A stretch of DNA of 15,064 nucleotides from Oscillospiraceae bacterium (lineage in GTDB: Bacteria; Bacillota; Clostridia; Oscillospirales; Oscillospiraceae): positions 1 to 15,064 of the forward strand of contig CACZSJ010000020.1 in NCBI GenBank assembly GCA_902783825.1. Reading direction: 5' to 3'. The stretch's first letter is position 1; each line of letters begins with the position of its first letter. The notes beneath the pieces were generated by a model. The model did not search any database. It saw only the letters and a list, made by a program, of their open reading frames with translations, and was not told the DNA's origin. Shown here in pieces: positions 6,740-13,878 of the stretch. The position numbers and the translations under genes were made by a program.

Positions 6740-7460
6740 GCAATACCACTCCCTTTATGTACTCGTCCAGAATAAAGCGCTTGTAACAGCTTCCGTACTT
6801 GGAAAAGCTGGTGGGGTACAGCTTCAGTTCGCTGAGCATACGGGCCAACCACAGGGGCGCCGCCCCCGGAATCTTGATCTCCATGAGCACCTGCCCGTCC
6901 TCCAGCAACGGCTCTCCCTGGTCTCCGGCGCGCAGATCCAGCTCTGTCTGCCGCCAGCGGATGTTCCGGTCAAAGGTGATGCGCAGCTCCGGATCCTCCT
7001 TGGCGCGCCAGGCGGTACGGTCACAGGCCAGATACAGCTTGGGTATCGGCCGGTAGCTGTCCAGAAAATAGTCCAGTTCCCGGGTCATCTGGCTCTCCTT
7101 CTCCGGTCTTCCCTCTCCCGCCAGCCAGGCTGTCGCCGTCGCTTCCGGCAGGGCCAGCCTGCGCTTGTACACGATGCCCTTGAACTTCTTTTTCAGCTCC
7201 ACAAACACCGTGTCTGTATCCTCGGGCACCTTGTAGCTGCGCAAGCGCAGCTTTTCCTTGTACACCGGCTTGTCAATGGAGTGCCGGATCAAGCGATAAT
7301 CCTCACTGTCGTAATAGAGGCTGCACACGACGCTCCGGGGATACACGTCCGGCTCGATATAGGGATCCAGACGCTGGCGCAGGCAGGCATAATCCTCCGC
7401 CGAAAGCAGGTATTTTTTCTCGAAGCGTTCGAAGGTCAGCTTGGTTTCTTCCATGGTCAT
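6732..7460 (-). CDS. VTC-domain polyphosphate polymerase-like protein
   Basis: A 242-residue cytosolic protein with no signal peptide or membrane helix. It matches the VTC domain, the tunnel-shaped triphosphate-tunnel fold that in yeast Vtc4 makes polyphosphate from ATP. The charged residues expected to line the tunnel are present: FERFEKKYLL (10-19), KLRLRSY (70-76), VELKKKFKGIVYKRR (87-101), CDRTAW (146-151), RITFDRNIR (160-168), LMEIKIPG (192-199) and FSKYGSCYK (219-227). By family it likely makes or handles polyphosphate, but activity in this bacterium is inference. The ATG at 7460 forms an ATGA overlap with the cotH-type stop. The ATG at 7454 has slightly better spacing from GGGGA and is an alternative start. 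The stop overlaps the DUF4956 start. Confidence 0.9.
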   Translation of the reverse strand: MTMEETKLTFERFEKKYLLSAEDYACLRQRLDPYIEPDVYPRSVVCSLYYDSEDYRLIRHSIDKPVYKEKLRLRSYKVPEDTDTVFVELKKKFKGIVYKRRLALPEATATAWLAGEGRPEKESQMTRELDYFLDSYRPIPKLYLACDRTAWRAKEDPELRITFDRNIRWRQTELDLRAGDQGEPLLEDGQVLMEIKIPGAAPLWLARMLSELKLYPTSFSKYGSCYKRFILDEYIKGVVLHV

Positions 7461-9880
7461 TCCCCAAAATACGTCTCTCTCTGCAAGGGAGTCAGCTTGA
7501 AAATCCTGCAAAGGCTGTCGATGTTGTGCTGCCGCCAGTCCTGCTCCTGGATAAAGCTGCGCAGATGCTGGACGCGGCGGACCCAGCCCTCATAATCCAG
7601 TTCGTAGCGGACGTAGTCCCGCTCCACCTCCGGTGCCACCTGTGCGGCAAGCCGATCAATCTCCGCCAGCACCTTTTCATTCGTCAGCGGCCCGTTGAGC
7701 AGCTCGCCCGCCCGGGTCAGCATCCGATCTTGAAACTGTTCATTCTTCAACAGTTCCGCCAGTACCATGCAGATTTGCTTGCTCTGAAGCTGGAATTCGG
7801 AGAAGAGATTATAATAGTTCAGCTCCGCCTCCATAAAGGCCGCGTCCAGATCGTAGAACATGAAGCGCCACTTCCCGTCGCCCTCGGTAGAGCGGCAATA
7901 GCGCAGATTGCCATAGGTCAAATCGCCGTTGGCGCAATAACCCTCCAGCAAGAACCAGTCGATCAGACTGTCCACATCCATATGCTCGCAAAAATACGCG
8001 TAATGCTCCGGCTGTCGCATATCCTGCGTTAGGCAGTAGGACAGCAGCTGCTGGTTCAACTGGGAGTTGAGGGTGTCGTCTCCATCCACCGTGGTCACGC
8101 TCTCCCGGCTGACGCCCAGCCAGTCGGCGTACATCTGCTCGTTGCTCTTTTCCATCAGCGAGTAGATGCCGTAGTATTTCCCGTCCACGTACAAAACGCA
8201 GTAGCGGCTGCGCTGGGTCACCAGGTGGTCGCTGGCGGATCGGGCCAGGTTCAGGCACAGCTCGTTGCGGATGATGCTGACGTAATAGTCCTGCCCCGCC
8301 CGCAGCAGAAGATTGGTGAAGCCGGTCACGCCGCCGCCGAACAGGTCGCAGTCCAGCCGCTCCTGTCCATAGGCGCCCCGGAAGCGCACGCTCATATTCT
8401 TCTTGGGCAGGGCCAGGCTGGTGCCTCCCTGCATCTTCACGCCGCAGGGAATGGTAAAGCGCACGTCTTCGCCGTAAAAGGAGAGACTGCCCGGGGTTTC
8501 CGTGCCCTTCGAGCCGGCGTGATACATGCCGTTGAAGGTCAGCTTGTCGTCCGAAACCAGGCTGGTCACCGGCAGGCTGTGCCCCTCATTGATGATATAG
8601 CTCAGCGTCAGCGCACGGCTGGGCATGGCACCCTGCTCCCAGTTGATGGCCCGTACGATGCTGGTTTTTGTCAGCACCAGGGGTTCGGAATAAATGGGGC
8701 TGGAAGCGTTGGGCAAGGTACCGTCGGTGGTGTAATAGATGGTGCCGGGGGCGCTGAGGCGCACCGTCACCTGCTCCACGCCGTTGAATACGCCGTCCGG
8801 CTCCTCCACCGTGGGCGACGTCGCCACCCGGCGGTAACCTTTTTCGTTGGCACGGCCGGGGCTGGGCGTGTCAAAATAGAACCAGCCCGCCTCCCCTTCC
8901 CTGCGGCCATAGCTGCAGCTGTATGGGATATCGCGAAGGGACGCGTAGTCCACCAGCGTACCGTCAGCTTTGGCCAGGTACAGCTTCTCTGCGTTGTCGT
9001 TCAGGGAAATGCTGGGGCAGTTGGGGCTGCTCCCCCCGGTGTTTTCCGGGTCGCAGCACAGCAGATACACGCGCCCCGGATGCAGCGTATACGCGGGAAA
9101 GCGCCACAGACAATAGTCGTCCTTATCGTCCGACAGGCAATAGTCCGACAGTTCCACCGGCTGGTCGGAGACGTTGCGGATTTCCACCCAGTCGCTGGTG
9201 CCCACCAGATAGGTCGCCAGTCCCTTCTTGTTGGAGACCATGACTTCGTTGATCACCAGCGGGAACGGCGCCTGCAGGCTTTCCTGGAAGGTCGCGTAAC
9301 CCTCGGTGGTGTTGGGGTAACCGGGCGTGGGGTAGCGACTCTCCTGATAATCGCCCGCCGCCGTCAGCGTCATGGCCACATCGGCAAGCTCGCCCCCGCA
9401 GGGCGCTGAATCGGCCAGATAGCCGTGACTGTTAAACAAATACACCGTCTCCCCCGCAGAGAGGGAAAAATTGGCATGCAAACTGTCCGTCCGGTCCTTG
9501 CCGTCGGCAAAAATCAACAGGCGTTCTCCTGCCTCCAGCCGCAGCTCCGGAAAGGTCCAGCCCTCCCGTTTTTCCCGGTCCGTCAGTCGCCAGCCGCCCA
9601 GATCCACCGCCGTTTGGGAGACGTTCTCCAATTCGATCCAGTCGGAAAAGTCCCCGTCCTCGTCCCGGAGCACCGCCCGGTTTTTGTTCATCAGCTCGGA
9701 AATGCGGATCTTGTCCGCGTCTTCGGTGAGCAGCGGGTCCGCGGTAGCCTCCATCGGCGGCTCGCTCTCCGCCGCCGGTGTGGTCGCCTCGCTTCCGCAG
9801 GCGGCCAACAGCGCCAGAAGCATCAGCAACGCCGGAATTCCGGCCTTTATGCACTTGTCTTTTCTGCCAGGTCCACGCAT
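7457..9880 (-). CDS. CotH kinase-family lipoprotein with two lamin-tail domains
   Basis: An 807-residue predicted lipoprotein. The basic N-terminus and Leu-rich core end in the lipobox LLAAC with Cys28, followed by an Ala/Glu/Pro linker. Domains in order: lamin-tail-like domain 1 (about 57-160; ISELMNKN, FSDWIELENVS, LGGWRLTD); lamin-tail-like domain 2 (about 208-345; VINEVMVSNKKG, TSDWVEIRNVSDQPVELSDY); a chitobiase-type/Fn3-associated beta domain (about 360-430; GTIYYTTDGTLPN); and the CotH kinase-like domain (about 440-790). The last has KMQGGTS, YVDGKYYGIYSLMEK (563-578), NGDLTYGNLRY (651-661) and FYDLDAAF with Asp677 and Asp679 as likely metal ligands. CotH phosphorylates spore-coat proteins in Bacillus, but here the protein faces outward and its target is unknown. 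It is the first gene of the operon. The ATG at 9880 is chosen because upstream starts lie within or before the promoter. Confidence 0.92.
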   Translation of the reverse strand: MRGPGRKDKCIKAGIPALLMLLALLAACGSEATTPAAESEPPMEATADPLLTEDADKIRISELMNKNRAVLRDEDGDFSDWIELENVSQTAVDLGGWRLTDREKREGWTFPELRLEAGERLLIFADGKDRTDSLHANFSLSAGETVYLFNSHGYLADSAPCGGELADVAMTLTAAGDYQESRYPTPGYPNTTEGYATFQESLQAPFPLVINEVMVSNKKGLATYLVGTSDWVEIRNVSDQPVELSDYCLSDDKDDYCLWRFPAYTLHPGRVYLLCCDPENTGGSSPNCPSISLNDNAEKLYLAKADGTLVDYASLRDIPYSCSYGRREGEAGWFYFDTPSPGRANEKGYRRVATSPTVEEPDGVFNGVEQVTVRLSAPGTIYYTTDGTLPNASSPIYSEPLVLTKTSIVRAINWEQGAMPSRALTLSYIINEGHSLPVTSLVSDDKLTFNGMYHAGSKGTETPGSLSFYGEDVRFTIPCGVKMQGGTSLALPKKNMSVRFRGAYGQERLDCDLFGGGVTGFTNLLLRAGQDYYVSIIRNELCLNLARSASDHLVTQRSRYCVLYVDGKYYGIYSLMEKSNEQMYADWLGVSRESVTTVDGDDTLNSQLNQQLLSYCLTQDMRQPEHYAYFCEHMDVDSLIDWFLLEGYCANGDLTYGNLRYCRSTEGDGKWRFMFYDLDAAFMEAELNYYNLFSEFQLQSKQICMVLAELLKNEQFQDRMLTRAGELLNGPLTNEKVLAEIDRLAAQVAPEVERDYVRYELDYEGWVRRVQHLRSFIQEQDWRQHNIDSLCRIFKLTPLQRETYFGE

Positions 9881-9886
9881 AGGCCT

Positions 9887-9891
9887 CTCCT
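9887..9891 (-). promoter_or_regulatory. Ribosome binding site that fixes the cotH-type start
   Basis: AGGAG on the minus strand lies 6 bases before the ATG at 9880. Earlier in-frame Met codons at 9940 and 9907 lack such a site, and at least the first lies within the promoter. Confidence 0.75.
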
Positions 9892-9910
9892 GCACGCAAA
9901 AATGCATTAT

Positions 9911-9940
9911 ATTATACTCCCAAACCACCCATGGTGTCAA
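9911..9940 (-). promoter_or_regulatory. Consensus sigma-A promoter of the cotH/VTC/DUF4956 operon
   Basis: On the minus strand TTGACA (9940-9935) and TATAAT (9916-9911) are both exact consensus hexamers with an 18-base spacer. The start would be near 9904, giving a leader of only about 24 bases. No operator-like repeat is seen around it. Confidence 0.85.
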
Positions 9941-9964
9941 TCTTCGCGCTGGGCGGATCCCCTC

Positions 9965-9993
9965 TTGCGAAATCCGTCGGCGGCGGGTATACT
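9965..9993 (+). promoter_or_regulatory. Sigma-A-type promoter of the DUF2461 gene
   Basis: TTGCGA (9965-9970) and TATACT (9988-9993) are spaced by 17 bases. The predicted start near 10000 leaves a short leader before the ribosome binding site at 10012. It is divergent from the operon promoter, with about 24 bases between the two -35 boxes. Confidence 0.7.
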
Positions 9994-10023
9994 GGTGGCA
10001 ATCACCAAGAAAGAGGAATCAAT

Positions 10024-10701
10024 ATGTTTGAAGGATTTAGCCAGGAGACCAGCAGCTTTCTCTGGGAACTGAGCTTTCACAACGAGCGCCCCTGGTTTCA
10101 GGCGCACAAGGAGCAGTTTGAACGCTGCCTCAACCTGCCCTTCCGGGCGCTGGCGGCGGAAACGGCGGCGCAGATGCAGCGGCGCTTTCCTCGCATGGAC
10201 TGCCAGACGCACGTCTCCCGTATTTACCGGGATGCCCGGCGACTTCACGGCCGGGGCCCGTATAAAGACCATCTGTGGTTCACCATCAAGGACGGCCCCC
10301 GTTACAGCGGAGGCCCCATGTTCTGGTTTGAACTGAGCGCGGCCGTGTACAGCTACGGCATGGGCTATTTCGACGTCAGCCCCGGAGAGATGGCCCTTTT
10401 CCGGCGCAGCGTGGACGCCAATCCCGCCCGGCTGCAGCGGCTGGCGGAGGATCTGAGCCGCCGCAGGGGCCTGCGGCTTATCGGCCCGCTGTACAAGCGG
10501 CCCAAGGGAGATCTGGGCCCGCTGCTCAATCCCTGGTATAACCGCCGCTATCTGGCGGTGGAAAGCGCCCACGATTTCGGCGGGGATCTGCTGCGGCCGG
10601 ATCTGCCGAAAAAGCTGGTCAACACCTACGAAAAGCTCATGCCCCTGTACGAATATCTGTTGGAAATCCACCGGGCCTACGGCAGCGAGCAGGAAAGCTA
10701 A
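10024..10701 (+). CDS. DUF2461 (TIGR02453-family) protein
   Basis: A 225-residue soluble protein of the DUF2461 family, whose function is not known to me. Family features are the N-terminal FLWELSFHNERPWFQAHKEQFE (residues 13-34) and the region SRIYRDARRLHGRGPYKDHLW, rich in Arg and aromatic residues, which follows the pattern of the family's conserved RxxRDxRF...PYK block. Next come WFELSAAVYSYGMGYFDVSPGEM and a basic C-terminal half. No signal peptide or membrane helix is visible. The ATG at 10024 has AGAGGA 6 bases upstream (10012-10017). An in-frame ATG at 9931 is upstream of the promoter and is rejected. The gene stands alone between a divergent promoter pair and a bidirectional terminator, so no operon context helps with its role. 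Confidence 0.93.
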   Translation: MFEGFSQETSSFLWELSFHNERPWFQAHKEQFERCLNLPFRALAAETAAQMQRRFPRMDCQTHVSRIYRDARRLHGRGPYKDHLWFTIKDGPRYSGGPMFWFELSAAVYSYGMGYFDVSPGEMALFRRSVDANPARLQRLAEDLSRRRGLRLIGPLYKRPKGDLGPLLNPWYNRRYLAVESAHDFGGDLLRPDLPKKLVNTYEKLMPLYEYLLEIHRAYGSEQES

Positions 10702-10740
10702 GGCCCTGCGCTTCTGCCCTTTCGTCCGGTCGGCATAGGA

Positions 10741-10778
10741 AAAACAGCTCCGCATCCCGTGGGATGCGGAGCTGTTTT
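10741..10778. terminator. Bidirectional intrinsic terminator (18-base perfect inverted repeat)
   Basis: Bases 10741-10758 and 10761-10778 are perfect inverted complements around GT, with four A at one end and four T at the other. Either strand therefore gives a GC-rich hairpin followed by a T tract. It lies between the convergent DUF2461 gene and the 69-residue gene and can end both. Confidence 0.92.
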
Positions 10779-10792
10779 GTATCTGCCTGTTC

Positions 10793-11002
10793 TTACAGGG
10801 CGTTGATGGCGGCCTCAATCTTCTTGGCCACGTCTTCGGGAACGATTTTCTTGCTGACCACCAGATCAAAGATCTCGCCGCAGCTCTTTTTGTTGAAGAG
10901 CTTGATGGGATACTTGGTCAGATTCGGCGCATACTCCTTCACAATGGCCGCGGTTCTGGGATTGTCAAAGCACTCTTTCACCGTCAGACTTCTGAAATCC
11001 AT
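10793..11002 (-). CDS. Small conserved-looking protein of unknown function (69 aa)
   Basis: I do not recognise a named family. The 69 residues read as a compact helical protein. It starts MDFRSLTVKECFDNPRTAAI and continues through a VKEYAPNLTKYPIKLF segment. It then has a CGEIFDLV helix and a Lys-rich closing helix after VPEDVAKKI. The helix plan (a 'T-V-K-E' start, a 'NP..AAIVKEY' helix, then an 'EDVAKKIEAAI' end) loosely recalls DUF1858-type domains, but this is a weak resemblance. No signal peptide or membrane segment is visible. Translation signals are strong: AGGAG lies 7 bases before the ATG. The gene has its own promoter and a strong terminator, which supports it as real and expressed. 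Codon use looks less GC-biased than its neighbours, with many AAG/ATC/TTC codons typical of high expression. Confidence 0.8.
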   Translation of the reverse strand: MDFRSLTVKECFDNPRTAAIVKEYAPNLTKYPIKLFNKKSCGEIFDLVVSKKIVPEDVAKKIEAAINAL

Positions 11003-11056
11003 ATTGCTTCTCCTTTTCTGCCTTGTTCGTGTGGCGGAAGCCCCGCCCTTGATCGT

Positions 11057-11085
11057 ATTGTATCACAGTCCCTCTGTCCCGTCAA
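11057..11085 (-). promoter_or_regulatory. Promoter of the 69-residue gene, inside the end of the upstream oxidoreductase gene
   Basis: On the minus strand TTGACG (11085-11080) and TACAAT (11062-11057) are spaced by 17 bases, with a TG one base before the -10 (extended -10). The start would be near 11050. The -35 box and spacer lie within the last codons of the oxidoreductase gene ending at 11063. A small 5-base-stem hairpin (11033-11047) falls near the start of the leader. Confidence 0.7.
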
Positions 11086-12670
11086 TCGGCGGCAGCGTCT
11101 TCAGCAGTGCCTCCGCACAGCGCAGCCCGTCCACCGCTGCGGAGGAAATTCCTCCGGCATAGCCCGCGCCTTCGCCGCAGGGATAGAGTCCCGCCACGGC
11201 CGAGCACAGACTCCCGTCCCGCAGGATCCGTACCGGGGAGGAAGAGCGGGTTTCCGGCGCAGTCAGCACTGCGTCCGTCGCGGCAAAGCCCGGGAGCTTT
11301 TCTCCCAAGGCAGGCAGCGCCCGCGCCAGCACGTCCGTGATGCGTGAGGGCAGCACCTGCCGCAGATCGCACCAGACCACGCCCGGTCGATAACTGGGCC
11401 GCACACCGCCGGGGCCGCTGCTGGCGCGCCCGAGCAGAAAATCCCCCACCAGCTGGGCCGGAGCCCGATAATCGTCGCCGCCACAGGCATAGGCCGCCTG
11501 CTCGATCTGCCGCTGCCAGCGCATGCCGCCCAGCACGTCTTTGTCTGGAAAATCCTCCGGCCGCAGAGTCACAAGCAGGGCCGCGTTGGCGTTCTCGCCA
11601 TCCCGTCGAGATTCGCTCATCCCGTTGGTAACCACGCCGCCGGCCTCCGAGGCCGCAGCGATTACCTGCCCACCGGGGCACATGCAGAAGCTGTAGGCGC
11701 TCTCCCCATCCGGCAGATGCAGGTGCAGCGCATAGTCCGCCGGCGGCAGCGTGCCCCGGGCCCTGCCGTACTGGGCACGGTCGATGCTCTCCTGCCGGTG
11801 CTCAATGCGCACGCCCATGGAAAAGGGCTTGGGCTCCATGGGGATCCCCTGGGCATGCAGCGCCTCAAAGCTGTCCCGGGCCGAGTGGCCAATGGCCAGA
11901 ATCAAGCGCTCGCAGGCCAACTCCCGCAGCCCTCGGGCATCTCGCAGCAGAACGCCCCGCAGGGCGCCGTCCTCCAGCAGCAGCCGCTCCATCCGGGTGC
12001 CGAAGCACACCTGTCCTCCCAGCTCCAGGATCTCCCGACGGATACTCTGCACCACATGAATCAGGATGTCCGTGCCGATGTGGGGCTTGGCCTCGTACAA
12101 AATCGATTCCGGCGCGCCGTGGGCGGCAAACTCGCGCAGCACAAATCCCAGCCGCCTGTCGTGGATCCCGGTATTCAGCTTGCCGTCGGAAAACGTGCCG
12201 GCGCCGCCTTCTCCGAACTGGACGTTGTTCTCCGGGTCCAGGGTGCCGCCGGCTCGAAAGGCCTCCACCGCCGCCTGGCGGCGCAGGGCATCCTGTCCCC
12301 GCTCGATCACGATGGGACGTGCGCCGGCACGGGCCAGGGCCAGGGCCGCAAACATCCCTGCCGGACCAAAGCCCACCACCACCGGCGGCAGCTCCGGGCA
12401 TACCCGGGGCAGGCGATATTCCGCCTCCTCATAGGCGCTTACATCGGCGCTTCTCGCCCGGCGGATCGCCGCCGCTTCCCCGCCGCGCAGGCGGAGCGCC
12501 ACAGCGCAGACGTAGTGCAGATCGTCTTTGCGGCGGGCGTCCAGAGAACGTTTGATCAGCTTCCAGTCCTCCACCTGCGATGGATCGATCCGCAGCTTTT
12601 TCGCCGCTTTGGCAAGCAGGGCCTCCCGGGGCTCTTCCAGCCCCAGTCGAAGATTCCGTACCCGAATCAT
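11063..12670 (-). CDS. NAD(P)/FAD-dependent oxidoreductase (COG2509-type)
   Basis: A 535-residue flavoprotein. Residues 1-75 form the family's N-terminal domain (IRVRNLRLGLEEPREALL, then WKLIKRSLDARRKDDLHYV). The FAD-binding motif is VVVGFGPAGMFAALALARAG (97-116), followed by VIERG. Other conserved parts are NNVQFGEGGAGTFSDGKLNTG (148-168), LAIGHSARDSF and the C-terminal flavin segment GLYPCGEGAGYAGGISSAAVDG (494-515). Substrate and partner are unknown. Family members are cytosolic and often annotated only as FAD-dependent dehydrogenases. The ATG at 12670 forms an ATGA overlap with the upstream flavoprotein stop, with GGGAG 9 bases before it. An in-frame Met at 12712 is rejected because it would overlap the upstream gene by 46 bases. 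No terminator follows, so some read-through into the 69-residue gene is likely. Confidence 0.92.
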   Translation of the reverse strand: MIRVRNLRLGLEEPREALLAKAAKKLRIDPSQVEDWKLIKRSLDARRKDDLHYVCAVALRLRGGEAAAIRRARSADVSAYEEAEYRLPRVCPELPPVVVGFGPAGMFAALALARAGARPIVIERGQDALRRQAAVEAFRAGGTLDPENNVQFGEGGAGTFSDGKLNTGIHDRRLGFVLREFAAHGAPESILYEAKPHIGTDILIHVVQSIRREILELGGQVCFGTRMERLLLEDGALRGVLLRDARGLRELACERLILAIGHSARDSFEALHAQGIPMEPKPFSMGVRIEHRQESIDRAQYGRARGTLPPADYALHLHLPDGESAYSFCMCPGGQVIAAASEAGGVVTNGMSESRRDGENANAALLVTLRPEDFPDKDVLGGMRWQRQIEQAAYACGGDDYRAPAQLVGDFLLGRASSGPGGVRPSYRPGVVWCDLRQVLPSRITDVLARALPALGEKLPGFAATDAVLTAPETRSSSPVRILRDGSLCSAVAGLYPCGEGAGYAGGISSAAVDGLRCAEALLKTLPPIDGTEGL

Positions 12671-13875
12671 GTTCCCAGTCTCCCGGCCAGTCGACCGCTG
12701 GCCCAGGCCCATTGCAGATTATAGCCGCCGCAGTCTCCGTCCACGTCCAGCACTTCTCCGCAGGCGAACAGTCCCGGGCAGAGTCGGCTCTCCAGCGTCT
12801 GTGAGTTGAAATCCTCCGTCCGCAGACCGCCGGCAGTCACCTGGGCGCTGTCCAGACTGCCGACGCCTCGCACCCGCAGTGCGAAATCCTTGGCCGCCCG
12901 GGCGCAGCGGAGCAGCTCTTCCTCCGACAGCTCCCCCAGCGTCGCCCCGCCGGAAACGCCGCTGTACCGAACCAGCATGCGGCCCAGACGGTTGTGGAGC
13001 ATGCCCGTGAACAGCTCCGCCGCTTCCCGCTCCGGGGTCAGCGCCTGTCGCCGCCGAAGCATGGCCAGCAACTCTGCCTGCTCCAGCGGCAGCAAATCCA
13101 TATGCACCGTCAGCCCCTCGCCGCCGGTGGCCGCCGCGCGGGACAGGTCGAACACCGCCGGGCCGGACAGCCCGTTTTCCGTGAACTGGATCTCGCCCCG
13201 GCTCTCGGCCAGCAGCTCTTCTCCCCGATTCAGTCGCAGCGCCCCGGGCGCACGTACGCCCTTAAGCGCCCGGGGATATTCCGGGTCCGTATACACCGGC
13301 GCCAGAGAGGGGTACAGCCCCGTGCGCCGGTGACCCAGCGCCTTCATTAGCTCATAGCCGTCCGTCACGCCTCCCAGCTTGCCGCCGGCGGCGCCGCCGC
13401 AGGCCATGATCAGCCGATCCGCCGAAAAGGACCCCTGCTCCGTCTCCACCACAAAGCCCCCTAGCCGAGGGCGAATGGCCCGAGCCGGGCAGGCGCTGTG
13501 CAGCTCTACGCCCGCTGTCTCCAGCGCGAAGCGCAGCACGTCCAGCACGCTGTTGGCGGAGTTGGACAAGGGGTAGACCCGCCCGCCGTACTCCGTCACC
13601 GTCAGCAGACCAAGCCCCTGGAAAAAGTCCAGGGCGTCCTCCGGAGAGAAGGCCGCCAGGGCGGGCAGGGTAAAGTCCGGATCCTGGCCGTGGTAATGGG
13701 CGGGCGCGGCACCGGTGTTGCTCAGATTGCAGCGGCCGTTGCCCGTGGCCAGGAGCTTGCGGCCCACTCGCTGCTGGCGTTCCAGCAGGATCACCCGCCT
13801 GTCGTGTTTTTCCGCGGCAGTCAGCGCGGCCATCAGCCCCGAGGCGCCGCCGCCGATTACGATTACGCTTTCCAT
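12667..13875 (-). CDS. HI0933/BaiN-type FAD-dependent oxidoreductase
   Basis: A 402-residue flavoprotein of the HI0933/YhiN family (COG2081). The Rossmann FAD motif is VIGGGASGLMAAL (6-18), followed by LLERQQRVGRKLLATGNGRCNLSN (30-53), the family hallmark. Further signatures are MACGGAAGGKLGGVTDGYELMKALGH and the C-terminal CGEVLDVDGDCGGYNLQWAWASGRLAG (372-398). Substrate is unknown. The Clostridium scindens relative BaiN has been linked to bile-acid double-bond reduction, but family membership alone does not imply that here, and no bai gene is nearby. AGAGGG lies about 6 bases before the ATG. The gene begins 3 bases after the asparaginase stop and overlaps the next flavoprotein gene by ATGA, so the three form an operon. 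Confidence 0.94.
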   Translation of the reverse strand: MESVIVIGGGASGLMAALTAAEKHDRRVILLERQQRVGRKLLATGNGRCNLSNTGAAPAHYHGQDPDFTLPALAAFSPEDALDFFQGLGLLTVTEYGGRVYPLSNSANSVLDVLRFALETAGVELHSACPARAIRPRLGGFVVETEQGSFSADRLIMACGGAAGGKLGGVTDGYELMKALGHRRTGLYPSLAPVYTDPEYPRALKGVRAPGALRLNRGEELLAESRGEIQFTENGLSGPAVFDLSRAAATGGEGLTVHMDLLPLEQAELLAMLRRRQALTPEREAAELFTGMLHNRLGRMLVRYSGVSGGATLGELSEEELLRCARAAKDFALRVRGVGSLDSAQVTAGGLRTEDFNSQTLESRLCPGLFACGEVLDVDGDCGGYNLQWAWASGRLAGRLGT

Positions 13876-13878
13876 GCG

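Noticed and set aside
8225..9409. A 394-codon plus-strand frame opposite the cotH-type gene
   Set aside because: It has no family match or ribosome binding site, and its composition mirrors the opposite strand of a well-supported gene.
9881..9940. N-terminal extension of the cotH-type protein from the ATG at 9940
   Set aside because: The first codon overlaps the -35 box of the promoter. The ATG at 9880 has AGGAG and gives a normal lipoprotein signal peptide.
11717..12724. A 335-codon plus-strand frame opposite the COG2509-type flavoprotein
   Set aside because: Its content is Gln/His/Arg-rich without motifs. The minus-strand gene has full FAD signatures.
12667..13875. Possible bile-acid metabolism gene, because of likeness to BaiN
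   Set aside because: The HI0933 family is broad and no other bile-acid gene is nearby, so only the family name is supported.
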